DNA from: Cryoendolithus antarcticus
Taxonomy: Eukaryota > Ascomycota > Dothideomycetes > Cladosporiales > Cladosporiaceae
Assembly: GCA_002077065.1 (NCBI GenBank)
Contig: NAJO01000078.1
Span: 50,650-114,649 of the forward strand
Length of the DNA: 64,000 nucleotides
Direction: 5' to 3'
The notes under the pieces are model-generated. The model was not told where the DNA came from and did no database searches. It saw nothing but the letters and a program-made list of their open reading frames with translations. Position numbers and translations under genes: made by a program. Shown piece after piece: positions 22,039 through 33,323 of this stretch. Within the stretch, counting starts at the first letter, position 1. Each line of letters begins with the position of its first letter.

Positions 22039-23342
22039 ATGGCGACTCCCGTAGACCCCGCCAAACCCACTGTGCTTATCATCGGAGGGCTTGGTAAGTT
22101 CATCTTCCAGAGGAGGCTGTATTTATTGCAGTATGGTCTAGGCTGACTGCATCTGCCCCCGACCAGGCTACATCGGCCGCTTCCTTGCAAATCACATCCA
22201 TACCAACAGCCTCGCATCAACGATCCGCCTAGTAGACAAACAGCTCCCTCAACTCGCGTCCCTCGCAACCGAACACACCGCCGCCTGCTCGCAAGAGAAC
22301 TTCCTCCAAGCCGACGCCTCGCGACCCGAGTCCCAAGCCAAGATCTTCGATCTCCCGCCCCTCACACCTGACGGACCAGCGCGACAGTTCGACTATGTCT
22401 TCAATTGCGGCGGCGAAACGCGATTCTCGCAGGAGGATGAGGTGTACAAGCTGCGTAGCTATCAGCTGAGCTTGACGGTGGGGAAGGAGGCTGCGAAGCG
22501 AGGAGCAAAAGCTTTCGTCGAGTTGAGCACGGGGACTGTGTACAACTCGTCCAAATCGCCGTGTAAAGAGGGAGATAAGACGACGAAACCGCATACGAAG
22601 CAGGCGAAATGGAAGTTTGCGGCGGAAGAGGAGCTGGCTAAGATACCTGGGTTGAGATTAGTGGTACTGCGACTACCGCACGTCTACGGTCCGTACGTGG
22701 GACGATGGCTAGGCACGCAATTGGCGCTCGCACGGCTGTACCAGGATCGAAATCGCGATAAGGCAGAAACATTGAAATACCTCTGGAGCAGCGATATGCG
22801 AACGAACACTTTACACGTAGAAGACGCAGCAGAGGCCATTTGGCTAGCAGCCATCTGGCGACGTAAGAACGACAGCATACCCAAGGCCGCGAACGACAAA
22901 ATCGTGTTCAACGTCGTCGACAAGGGCAACACGACGCAAGGCACGATGGCGGGTATCGTCAAGCAGGTCTTCAAGATCGATACGGGGTTCCAGAACACGC
23001 TTGTCAATACTTTTGCACGGCTGAATTTGGAGCATGTGGTTGATGATGTTAATGATGATACGCTTGATGATTGGGCGGATTTGCAGGAGGAGAGCGGGAT
23101 TAAGGATAATGGGGGGCCGTTGAGCCCGTTTATGGAGAAGGAGTTATTGAGGGATGCGGATTTGTGTTTGGATGGAGGGAGGTTTGAGAGTGTGGTAGGG
23201 TTCAGGTATGTGTGGTTACGGTCAGCGGATCGGCCGTAGAAGTGGTGCTAACCTTTGATGCAGACCGAAGCATGAGCGGATAACGAAGGAAGAGGTTGAA
23301 GCTGTGGTGGAGAGCTACAAGCGCATGAAGTGGTGGCCTTGA
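22039..23342 (+). CDS. NAD(P)-dependent epimerase/dehydratase-like protein (extended SDR)
   Basis: CDS join(22039..22093, 22167..23205, 23264..23342), 390 aa; introns are 73 and 58 nt. The first exon carries the start of the Rossmann fold and intron 1 splits its glycine motif (IIGGLGYIGR). Later come FNCGGETRFS, FVELSTGTVYNSSKSPC, a Lys-rich KQAKWKFAAEEEL replacing the usual YxxxK surroundings, and LRLPHVYGPY, all typical of extended short-chain dehydrogenases. The C-terminus ends KRMKWWP. No signal peptide is seen, so it is probably cytosolic. Substrate is unknown. The catalytic Tyr/Lys pair is not obvious, so an atypical or non-catalytic SDR is possible. Confidence 0.85.
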
Positions 23343-24611
23343 GCCATAACCGTATGCTCGTCCTCGGCAGTACAGAGACAGCATAGGGTGGCGGATGCAT
23401 AGCGTTATGGACGATGCAAATTCTGTAGATGACAGCGCTAGATGTGGTAGTGTGGGTGCGGTCAGCGATCTGAGCTGGTCGTAAGTCGGTGTAAACTTTC
23501 ATGGGAAAGTGCAATGCTCTGGCGATCATGTCTACAGCTGCACACAACAACCTCGATCCTCTCGTTATCTTCTTTTCTTCAAGTCCTTGCTTCCTTGAGC
23601 GCCGAGAAATCGATGCCGCAGCCCGATCTCCTCGGTCCATGACCGAGTACAGTAATTTGCAGCAAGATCACGCGATGGCTGCCGCGCTAAACTTCCTCAT
23701 GGTCCCATGTGGTTGACATGTTACTTCCATGATCGCCATGAGGATCAGCCCTCGTGCCACTCTACCCCAGACAGGTTTCACGACCGCGCTGAAGGTTGTC
23801 CAGCCTCCACATCGGTGGTTGTCACCGAGAAGATTCCGCCGCGTTCTTCGTACTGCACGAACAATCGGCAACGTTAACAGTGATCTTCCGTCCGAAGCGG
23901 TCCAAATCCTCCAGGAACCAGTCCAAACACTGACCGAGCTTATCGTGAACAAGCATCAAAGGCACGGACCGAGCGGCTGGCCAGCAAAGCACCACGACGA
24001 ATCAGCGACGACAACGCCCAAACTACAAGTGTGCTTCACCTTTGAAACATCATCCCTATCATCCGCGTCAACGACTGGCGCTCACGGGAACACGGCATTG
24101 GCTGACATCCAGCCGTTTGGGAAACCGACGGCGTCTGCTGCCGGCGATCTCAAACGCAGCTTGCTTGATCCGACTCCACTTGCCTTCAGTCTGCCACCCT
24201 GTCTCACAGCCCTACTGGTCGTCTGGACCTCACTTCCGCTTTAAGGGGGCGGCCGGATACCCCCACTCTTGTTCTGCGTTTGCGCCATGGCTCGACAAGG
24301 CGATTGCTCCGTTGGCGAGGCGCTGTGCTGTAGGTGCCCTGATGCATGCTGGAACACTTGCAGGTGGTCCTCGAATGTCCGTACCAAATGGCGTTGCAGT
24401 GGCTAGTATGCCACATGCTCTGCTTTGTGATGGCCTGCCGGATAGGCCGTCAGTCAGGTCCACTCTGCTGGCTGGTAAAGTATATGTTCAGACCTCCTGT
24501 TCGTGGTGTATACTTCCTCTTTCATCGCTTCTGCACATCGAGATACCCGAGCATACAGGTTCTGCTCACCCACTGCGTCTTCACGCACATACACTCCTTT
24601 GATCCGGCATC
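23343..24611. other. Intergenic
   Basis: About 1.27 kb upstream of the GH16 gene. A 171-codon frame (23729-24244) and others overlap but show no motif, no homologous feel and no splice pattern, so I leave the region without a gene. It is the likely regulatory region of the secreted glucanase. Confidence 0.5.
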
Positions 24612-26293
24612 ATGCATTTCTCTACACTCGTTACATCCGTCGCCTTGATGAGCACCACTGGTTGGGCTCAGTACGTCCTAGAAGATGACTTCATGGCTGA
24701 TGGCAAATTCTTTGATCAATTCTCCTTCTTCACAGCTGGAGATCCTACCCATGGCTTTGTCGACTACATTGATCAAAGCTCTGCTAGCGATGGCGGCCTG
24801 ATCAATGTCACCAGCAGTTCCGTCTACATGGGTGTAGACTACACAAATGTCGCGACTTCCGCTGGGCGGCAGAGCGTGCGCATCACCAGTAACAAGTCCT
24901 ACAACTCGGGTCTCGTCATCCTCGATCTCGAGCACATGCCCGGAGGAATCTGTGGCACATGGCCGGCATTCTGGATGGTCGGACCTGACTGGCCGTCGAA
25001 CGGCGAGATTGGTAGGACTGCCCTACAGCTCTGTATCGTACACCACACTGACCTCAAGTAGACATCATCGAGGGTGTAAACGACCAGAGCGTCAACGATA
25101 TGACACTCCACACTGGTCCTGGCTGTACCATCTCCGATAATGGCGGATTCTCTGGAGAGATCACCACCAAGGACTGCGACGTCAACGCCGCAGGACAGGA
25201 CACAAACGCAGGCTGCCAGATCAAGACAGACGACACGAACACGTACGGCAGCGGCTTCAATGCCAACAAAGGTGGTGTCTACGCTACTGAGTGGACCGAA
25301 TCAGCGATTAGCATCTTCTTCTTCCCGCGTGGCTCCATTCCAAGCGACATCTCTGGCGGCTCACCGGACCCATCCGGTTGGGGTAAGCCGTTGGCCAGCT
25401 TCCAAGGCGGCTGTGACATCTCGAGCATGTTCAAGGAGCAGCAGATCGTATTTGATACCACCTTCTGTGGTGACTGGGCTGGCAACACCTGGAGCTCCAG
25501 CTCGTGCTCCTCGAAAGCAGCTACTTGCAATGCGTTTGTGCAGAACAACCCATCGGCTTTCGCTGATGCGTACTGGACTGTCAACTCCCTCAAGGTCTAC
25601 CAGGCCGGTTCTGAGAGCTCTAGCACTGCTGCACCCAGCAGCACAGTTTACAGCGCCCCCATGACCAGCACTATTGCCGTCAGCACCACATCTACTGTCG
25701 CCGAGCCGACTTCGATTCCCGTCACCTCCATCGAGCCGTCGGTTCCAGTCACCTCCGTTGAGCCACCAGCTCCGACACTCCAGCCAACGACCTTCGCATC
25801 TACCACGAAGCCAGCGTGGAGCTCGCGTACTTGGACCGGTCATCATACGCCCGTCATGCGCAATGCAAGCGTCACCTACAGTGCGGGTAACGCTACGGAC
25901 GCCTATGCGCCGACTGCCTCCGGCACGGCTACCGGTATACCCTTTGGCACTGCTCCACTCGGCACTGCGCCGGTCGGGATAGCAGCGATCGAAACTGCAT
26001 CGAGCTCCGTCGCTTCCACACCTGGATTCACTATGCCTTACTTCCCGATCACGAGTTCTTCCACCGTAGCTGTGGACGCTATACCCACTAGTGCCACGGC
26101 AGCAGTTGAGACGGCGACAAGTGCATCGGATGGTATCACGGGGTCACCGACAGGTGCGCAAGCCAGCACAACGGGAAAGCCTTGGAGGTGGCACTCGCAT
26201 CCTGGACATCATGGTCGAGATGGTGGGAGTGTTGAGAAGAGGCATGCGGGGCATTTGGGGGAGCACAGGAGGCATGCTCACATGCGGCGCTGA
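24612..26293 (+). CDS. Secreted GH16 endo-beta-glucanase-like protein with Ser/Thr-rich tail
   Basis: CDS join(24612..25011, 25062..26293), 543 aa, with a 50-nt intron (GTAGGA...AGTAG). A signal peptide covers residues 1-19 (cut before QYVLEDDF). The GH16 catalytic domain covers about 20-320, and the catalytic motif EIDIIE at 132-137 is formed across the intron, with E132 as nucleophile and E137 as acid/base by family rule. The enzyme likely cleaves beta-1,3(4)-glucan in cell walls. The C-terminal 200 residues are Ser/Thr/Pro-rich, probably O-glycosylated, but there is no terminal hydrophobic GPI signal. Instead the end is His/Arg-rich, with a Kex2-type Lys-Arg site at 526-527 leaving 16 residues. 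Confidence 0.9.
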
Positions 26294-26795
26294 AGGGCGT
26301 CGAAACTGTGCAACGGGCGCTGATGTCTTCTCGCTCCCGTATCACGAGTAGACATGCGATGAACCAGCCATAGCGTGCACGGTATATAGAACTATCCCAG
26401 TAACGTATCATGCACATTCGAGTAGCTGCCGATCAAGTCAATGTTCTTCAAATGACCTCGCCTGTTCATCACGTGTGAACGATGTCTCTCCGGCAAGGCC
26501 CGCACTCTCCCGTCCAGCCGCGCGGAAAGTCGAGCTCCAAGCTAATTTCTCACCAAGTATCACTACCATTCACGTGGCAGTAAGGAAAGAGCATCTTGTA
26601 TAAGTGACATCGCGCTGCGTACGATACCTCCGAACTCGCCATACTCATCGAACACGGCCAGCGCCGAGCGCAACCTCCTTGAAGACATCCATCGCATAGC
26701 AACCTCCTGACAGCACCTCGATATACTCACAAGCACATCATTAGGACCCGCACGTAAGAGCTCGCACACATAGACCACACACACATTGGATCAGC
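26294..26795. other. Intergenic
   Basis: About 500 bp between the glucanase and U2AF genes, presumably terminator and promoter. No other gene is seen. Confidence 0.55.
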
Positions 26796-28570
26796 ATGTC
26801 TGACCGGCGTGTGCAGTCCTCGCGCGACGACCGCCGACGCGACCGCGATGGAGCCGACCGCCGCCGTCGCTCCCGATCCCCGAGACCGAGCGGCACTGGA
26901 AGCGGAGGAGGCAGAAGCCGCGAGTTCGGCGCCGTAGACTCGTACTCATCTAGCAGAGACTACCGCGAGCGGGAGCGCGAAGATCGATACTCTGGAGGCG
27001 GGCGAGACCGCGGGAGTGACCGCCGACCTGACAGGGACTACGACCGCCGAGCTGTCAGACGTGATGACGATGATCGCAGGCGTGATACGCGTCGCGGGGA
27101 TAGGGACCTCTTCGATGATCGACGCAGGGGCGGTGCGCGTGATGGCGCGCGCGATGACCGCCGTGGAGGTGACCAAGACAGGGACAGGACTCGAGCACTC
27201 GAACGCGATGACATGAAGCAGCTGGAGCAGCAGTCGCGTCAGAAGAGCGCTTCGCCTGAGCGCAAGCCCAAAGAGCCTACGCCTGACCTTACAGATGTTG
27301 CGCCTGTCACTACTCGCAAGCGCAGACTCAATCAGTGGGATATCAAGCCGCCTGGGTATGAGAATGTCACTGCAGAGCAGGCCAAGCTGTCCGGCATGTT
27401 CCCCCTGCCTGGCGCGCCTCGCCAACAACCCATGGATCCATCTCGTCTGCAAGCCTTCATGGCTCAGCCTGGCAACCAGGCCAACCCAAACGCCCTCAAG
27501 CCTTCTACTGCCCGCCAGTCGAAGCGCCTCTTCGTGTACAACTTACCTGCAACAGCTACTGACGATAGCGTCTCCGAGTTCTTCAATCTGCAGCTGAATG
27601 GACTGAACGTCACCCGCGGCGCCGATCCCTGCATCTCCGCGCAGATGAACAAAGGCAGCGGCTATGCTCTGCTCGAGTTCAAGACTTCCGAAGACGCCAC
27701 CAATGCGATGGCACTCAATGGCATCACAATGGAGCCCGAGGCCATGGACACAACCAATGGCGCCACTAACGGAGACGCTCACAAGGGTCTAGATATCCGC
27801 CGCCCGAAAGACTATATTGTCCCAGCTGTGACGGACGAGACAGCCAACGAAGCCGGCATCCTCAGCAACATCGTCCCGGACACCCAGAACAAGATCAGCA
27901 TCACCAATATCCCGCTCTACCTTGACGAGGCGCAGATGCAAGAGCTGCTGCAGAGCTTCGGGGAGTTGAAGTCATTCATCTTGGTCAAGGATACGTCAAG
28001 CGAGCAGAGCAGAGGCATTGCGTTTTGCGAGTACATGGACCCGAGTGTGACCGATGCTGCGGTGGACAGTCTGCACGGGATGGAGTTGGGCGATGCGGCG
28101 TTGAGGGTGAAGAGGGCAAGTATTGGCATTCAGCAGGTGAATAGCGAGATGAGTGTGAATGCCATGTCGCTTATTGCTGGCACGGAGTTGAAAGAGGGAG
28201 CGGACACCGGGAGAGTGCTATGTTTGATGAACATGATCACGCCTGAGGAGCTCATGGATGCTGAGGAGTCTGAAGGTCAGTCTTGCTCTTCGTCTACGAT
28301 TCCATGTCTAGTCACTAACAAACATTCGCAGAAATCCTCGAAGACATCAAAGAAGAGTGCTCGAAGTACGGCAACCTCCTCGAGACTAAGATGCCGCGTG
28401 GCTCTTCTGGCAACAGACAGGCTGCGGGCATTGGCAAGATCTACGTCAAGTATGAGGACGCTGCGAGTGCGCAGAAGGCTCTCGCTGCGCTTGCTGGAAG
28501 GAAGTTCGCGGATCGTACGGTGGTTGTCACGTACTTTGGCGAGGAGTACTTCGATGTCGGAGCGTGGTAG
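26796..28570 (+). CDS. U2AF65: U2AF large subunit (U2AF65/Prp2)
   Basis: CDS join(26796..28275, 28332..28570), 572 aa. The 56-nt intron (GTCAGT...CGCAG) is required: reading through it replaces the real C-terminus with unrelated sequence. It binds the polypyrimidine tract and helps U2 snRNP recognise the 3' splice site. The N-terminus is Arg/Asp/Ser-rich (RS-like). The SF1/U2AF35-contact region has RKRRLNQWDIKPPGYE. RRM1 starts near 242 (KRLFVYNLP), RRM2 near 364 (NKISITNIPLYLDE) and the C-terminal UHM near 471 (GRVLCLMNMITPEEL), ending EEYFDVGAW. The order and length fit the family. Confidence 0.95.
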
Positions 28571-28917
28571 ATGTGCGTGTCTGCTCGGGACTGGAGTGAC
28601 TCTAGAAGTGCAGACTTCGTAAGCGACCCCTGCAGGCAAGCGCAGGTGCGATAAGCAGAGCCCCTGTCGAGGCGACGACTAAGGCGGTCACTGCATGTGG
28701 TGCGCATCGAAGGTGGCAACTTGTACTATAGCATCACAAGGTACATCGGCCAATGCAGCAAAAGTATACTTCTATGTACAAAGCGGCACTATCAACCACG
28801 AAAGCGCAAAAAAGGTGCTGCTTCCAGGCGGGTGTCTTCGCGTCACTTTCGCGTCTCGATCTTTTACCTCACGCGCCTCAACCCACCTCACCTCAAATCC
28901 ATCCACTCACTCCAAGC
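28571..28917. other. Intergenic
   Basis: About 350 bp between U2AF65 and dUTPase on the same strand, containing the U2AF 3' end and the dUTPase promoter. No other gene is seen. Confidence 0.55.
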
Positions 28918-29697
28918 ATGGCCGAGACTCCTCTTCCACCCCACGAGCCACCCTCTCTCCCAGCCAGCCCGCTGCCAAAACGCACAAAACACACCGAGCT
29001 CGCTGCAAATCTAAGCGTAGCCTGTACCTGAACCCCTCCCCAAGAACAGACCCATCACTCTACTCACACCCACTCCCAGCGATCCTCAACTCCGCTCAGC
29101 CCACGCCAACGCCCATATCTAATAATCCATTCGACACCATGGCTACTCTCGCGCCTCTGAACACACCGGCGGAGGTGCCTTTGCAGGTCAAGTTGCTTTC
29201 ACCAACTGCGAAGGCGCCTACACGTGGCTCGGCGCATGCAGCAGGCTACGATCTTTACGCTTCCGCTTCTGCTACTATTCCTGCGCAAGGCAGGGCGTTG
29301 GTGAGTACTAGTATTAGCATCGCTGTGCCTGCGGGGTGTTATGGCAGGGTTGCGCCGAGAAGTGGGCTGGCGGTGAAGCATGGGGTTGATGTCGGTGCGG
29401 GAGTCATAGACTCAGACTACCGTGGTGAAGTCAAAGTGCTCTTATTCAACTTTGGGGAGAAGGAATTCAGCGTAGCGGAGGGGGATCGAGTGGCGCAATT
29501 GGTGATTGAACGGGTGAGTCTCGTGTGATGGTCGGGAGGGAGTCTGCGCAGTACTGACGAGGTCATAGATCTCCACGCCTGAAGTGATTGTCGTGGAGGA
29601 GCTGGAGATGACTGTTAGGGGCGCTGGCGGGTTTGGCTCGACTGGTGGCTTCGGCGGTGTCTTGCCGAGTGTGAGTGGCGGGGCGCCAACTGCGTGA
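28918..29697 (+). CDS. DUT1: dUTP diphosphatase (dUTPase)
   Basis: CDS join(28918..29016, 29100..29513, 29569..29697), 213 aa. It hydrolyses dUTP to dUMP and pyrophosphate, keeping uracil out of DNA. All five trimeric dUTPase motifs are present: [53 protein letters not shown] and the C-terminal [11 protein letters not shown], which lies in exon 3. The second intron (GTGAGT...ATAG) is firm. The first (83 nt, GTAGCC...CTCAG) is inferred because it links a [20 protein letters not shown] N-terminus, typical of fungal dUTPases, to the core. The alternative is an unspliced start at the ATG near 29139, which still keeps all motifs. Confidence 0.93.
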
Positions 29698-29984
29698 GAG
29701 GTCTGTCGGGGCTACGAGACGACCGATTGACATGATGACCACGAGCCGGGGGAGTGTGGCTGAGACTGATCCTACGATCAGCGTTGACGAAACGAGACTA
29801 GGTGCTGTGATACGGAGCGTGCTCGCAGCGGCACGAATTGCTCGATGGCCGTGGGCGAGCGATTACAGGCGAGCAGAGACGTCAGTAGACACGCGATTTG
29901 CTCGATCGGCTGACCTCGTAGCGAAATGCACGTCGAGAAGGGGCGGTAGAGAGCAGATACGTAACGATCGCTAGCGTCAACCGC

Positions 29985-31022
29985 TCAGAGCCACTCCTCG
30001 CCCAATATGTCCGGTACGTCCCAGCCCCTCCCACTCTCCCTCTCAGCTTGCTGCGACTCTTCAGTACTCCACCCACAAGCCCTCACCTGTATCTTCATAC
30101 TCTCCAAGATCCGCTTCATCACGGGCCCGCCACCATCAGTATCTCTCACTTCCTGTCCCACGAACGCGCCGTGCGTCACTGTGACCTTTGTATGCTTGAC
30201 CCGCATCCACATCTGGAAGAGCACTTTGGGAGGCAAAGGGATCATGTTAATGATACTCCACATAAACGCAAAGCTCGTCGTGCCTGGCGGGCGATCTCTT
30301 GCGTACAAACCCGAGGGCACGGTAACGATGGTATCGGCTACGAAGAGATGGTGCTGGTAGGTCAGGACTAGGGAGCCGGGAAAGTGGCCGCCGAGTTTCA
30401 GCGCACGCACGCCGGGGATGATCTCGACGTCAAAGGTCTTGTCGTCTATGAGGCGACGGTAGCCGGTCGGGTCGCTGCGCTGCACCCAGCTTGCGTCTTC
30501 GGCTGAGATGTAGACGGGGCATTGAAAGGCCGCGGCCCAGGCTATGTGGCGGGTGTAGTAGTGAGGGTGGGAGATGACGATGCCTTTCAGGCGGCCTTTG
30601 GAGTTGACGAAGTCTATGGTGGGTTGATCGAGGAGCGTGATGCAATCCCAGAGGATGTTGCCTTGTGGTGTGCAGACGAGGATACAGCGTTGCCCGATCC
30701 CGAACTTGGGCTCTGTGACGATGGAGACGAGGTTTTTATTGTCGTCGATTGGCTTGAAAACGTTGTGGTGGGTCTGGAGGAGCGCAGAGTGGGACGTCCA
30801 GGACTGGCCTGTTGGAGGGATGAATTGGCGAGGATCCTGGACTTCAGTTGGTTGCAGTTCAATGGGTGAGAACACTTATCAAAGTCAGTGGATTACATCG
30901 CATATCTCGCAATTGCTCAGAGGCTGATCGGCGGATTGGTCAAATTCGGTGCCACAGGCGGTACAGATAAGCTTGTCGCCACCACTGTGGTCGCTCTTGT
31001 ATTTCGAATCAGCTGCAGACAT
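29985..31022 (-). CDS. Metallo-beta-lactamase-fold protein with N-terminal zinc ribbon
   Basis: CDS complement(29985..30836, 30897..31022), 325 aa, with a 60-nt phase-0 intron (GTAATC...CCAG). The first exon holds four cysteines in CxxC...CxxC spacing (C20, C23, C38, C41), the last pair directly before the intron. The second exon starts DPRQFIPPTGQ and carries an MBL-like core: SHPHYYTRH (HxHxxxxH), GGHFPGSLVL and ADTIV. Some expected zinc ligands are less clear, so the activity may be atypical. Homologues with the same two-part layout occur in fungi and are annotated only as MBL-fold proteins. ATG 31022 is preferred over an upstream in-frame ATG. It is divergent from SEC9. Confidence 0.85.
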
Positions 31023-31766
31023 GCTTGAATTGCCTCCTCTTGCTGTACGTTGTACACCCAAGATATGGACCTGTGGCAAGCTTGGGCAACAGCTACGAAG
31101 GTTTGAACCCATCATTCGGTGCCCAACCCTAACCCTTCAACTATAGTTGGGTCAGTGGCAGTGACGATGGTAGCTCCGTCCCGAGGACTGCAGTCTGGCT
31201 CTGAATGAGACGAATCGGGTCTAGATAGTGCACGAAGAATACTCACGCTGATCTCAAGCAGTTCGAACGAGTGAGTGACGCTTTCGATCTTCCTTGTCAT
31301 GATCGTGATATTTGTACAACAAAGTAATGGCTTAACAACCTGTCCGCGGAAACAGTTGCTGTCCAGTTTCCAATCGCTGAGGCAAGCATCGGAGGACCTC
31401 GAGCGTATCCTTGCTCGCCAGTAGTGTGAGGAAGCCACATGGTCTTCATCGTATTGTGTCGAGGGTATGGAGTAGATTGTCTGCGGTATTGATAGCTGCA
31501 CCTGCAGGAGCTCCATATAAGGTAGTCCGGGCCGAGCGCCACTACCGTTTCGTGGGGTTCAGCCTGCAGCGCCACGGTGCTTGCGACAGCTAATGTCTCG
31601 TTGATATTACTGATACCTGACTCCTCATGATAGTTTCTCCTCTCCTAGCGGTTTGAATCTATTCAACAACCGCTATACAACCAGTCCATTCAGCTTCGAA
31701 ACACATCAACACGTGATAGCCACTGCAGGCGATAAGTCACTGCTACCTCACTAGACTTCAGCGAAC
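31023..31766. other. Intergenic, shared promoter of MBL gene and SEC9
   Basis: About 740 bp between divergent genes. It contains a telomere-repeat-like AACCCTAACCC at 31125-31135 close to the MBL start. Short frames on the minus strand have no support. Confidence 0.55.
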
Positions 31767-33186
31767 ATGGGCTTCTCACGGTCAAAGAAGGATGAATCAG
31801 ACGCCGGGCTGGAGAAGCAAAAGAGCAGTCTCTTCGGCAGTCGGAAGCCCAAATCGAGCGGAGCACCACCACAATCTGCAAATCCATACGCAGCTCAGCC
31901 CTCAAGCAGTACGAACCCCTACGCTAATGCACCTGCCTACAACGACCCATACGCTCCGCAGAGTCAATCGAGTCTCTCACAGCCGCCTGCAAGCTCATTC
32001 GGCAGTTTGACACTCAAGAGTGAAGCTTCAGGTGCGCCGCCAAGCTACAGAGGATCCCCAGGCCAGCATCCACGGGACAAGAGTCCTGTACCACCCGGTG
32101 GGTATGGCGGTGGAGCTCCGAGGTACCAGAGCAACGGCAGCTATGGGCAGAGCAATGGTTATGGCAGTGATCCGTATGGTGCTGGTAGCTCATCACGACC
32201 TGGTGGATATGGCGGGCTAGGCAGGAGTGGCAGTCAGGAGACTGTCAACACGATTGATCAAAGGGGTGCTTTGTTTGGAGATGCTCCAAAGAGAGTTGTG
32301 CAGCAGCAACAGCAGTTGCCCCCTGGGCAGGAGCAGAGTGGGGACAATAGCTATGCGAACACCGGTGGGTATGAGGCAGGCGGTCTGCCTGGAGGCTACG
32401 GTAGCGCCCCCGCCCGGGAACTTACAGCCGAAGAGCAAGAAGATGAAGATGTACAGGCAGCAAAGTCCGAGATCAAGTTTATCAAGCAGCAAGATCTTGC
32501 ATCTACCCGCAACACTCGACGAATGGCCGAAGAAAGTACCATAATGGCCCAAGAAACGCTCGCACGCCTAGGACAGCAAGGCGAGCGCATCCATAACACG
32601 GAGAAGAACCTCGACATGGCGTCGCATCAGAATCGACTTGCAAACGAGAAAGCTCGGGAATTGAAGACCCTCAATCGCAGCATGTTCGCCGTGCACGTTG
32701 CGAACCCTTTCACGGCGAAGAAGCGGGAGGAAGCTGCGGATGCCATTGCGGCTGAGAAGCATCAGCGTGAGCGCAACATCCAGGAAGCCACTCGTAAACA
32801 GACCTACTCAAGCACCGCTCGACAACAAGCACAACAGCGAGATCTCAACGGCAACCTTGTCCGAAAGACGGAGACACAAAAGTCGCTGGCAGAGAGGGCC
32901 AGATTTCAATTCGAAGCGGACAGCGAAGACGAAGATATGGAGAACGAGATGGACGACAATCTGTACGTTCATCGCTTGTCAAGTCCGAGACTACGCGAGG
33001 TTTACTGACTGTTATCATAGGGACGCGATCGGCACCAACGTCAAGATGCTGCAGAAACTCGGCGTAGCCATGGGCGATGAGCTGGACAGTCAGAATAAGC
33101 ATCTGAAGCGCATTGATGGCAAGGCTGAAGATGTTGATGTTGGCATTGCTGTGAATACTGCAAAGCTTGGTCGCATTGCACGCTAG
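31767..33186 (+). CDS. SEC9: Qbc t-SNARE Sec9 (SNAP-25 family)
   Basis: CDS join(31767..32962, 33021..33186), 453 aa, with a 58-nt intron (GTACGT...CATAG). It forms the plasma-membrane SNARE complex for exocytosis with a Sso-type syntaxin and a synaptobrevin. The N-terminus is disordered and rich in Asn, Pro, Tyr, Gly and Ser. The first SNARE helix runs about 218-305, with its zero-layer Gln in RLGQQGERI. The second lies about 400-453, after the intron, with DSQNKHLKRI. There is no membrane span or cysteine cluster, as in yeast Sec9. It converges with the NLR gene, 137 bp apart. Confidence 0.93.
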
Positions 33187-33323
33187 CCGAAGCGTAGCCT
33201 GTGGACATTCAGCACTACGATGCATTATGTGCACCGGTATACATATTTGGACACCGAATTCTCTCATCCCTTGACCTGATATCGTCGCGATACTGAACGA
33301 ACTTCCCATCCGGCGGCGAAGTA

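Noticed and set aside
23729..24244. 171-codon plus-strand frame upstream of the glucanase
   Set aside because: No recognisable domain, competing frames in the same region, no splice support.
31090..31125. tRNA box-B-like word on the minus strand (GGTTCAAACC)
   Set aside because: T-stem does not pair fully and no cloverleaf or box A is found at the right distance.
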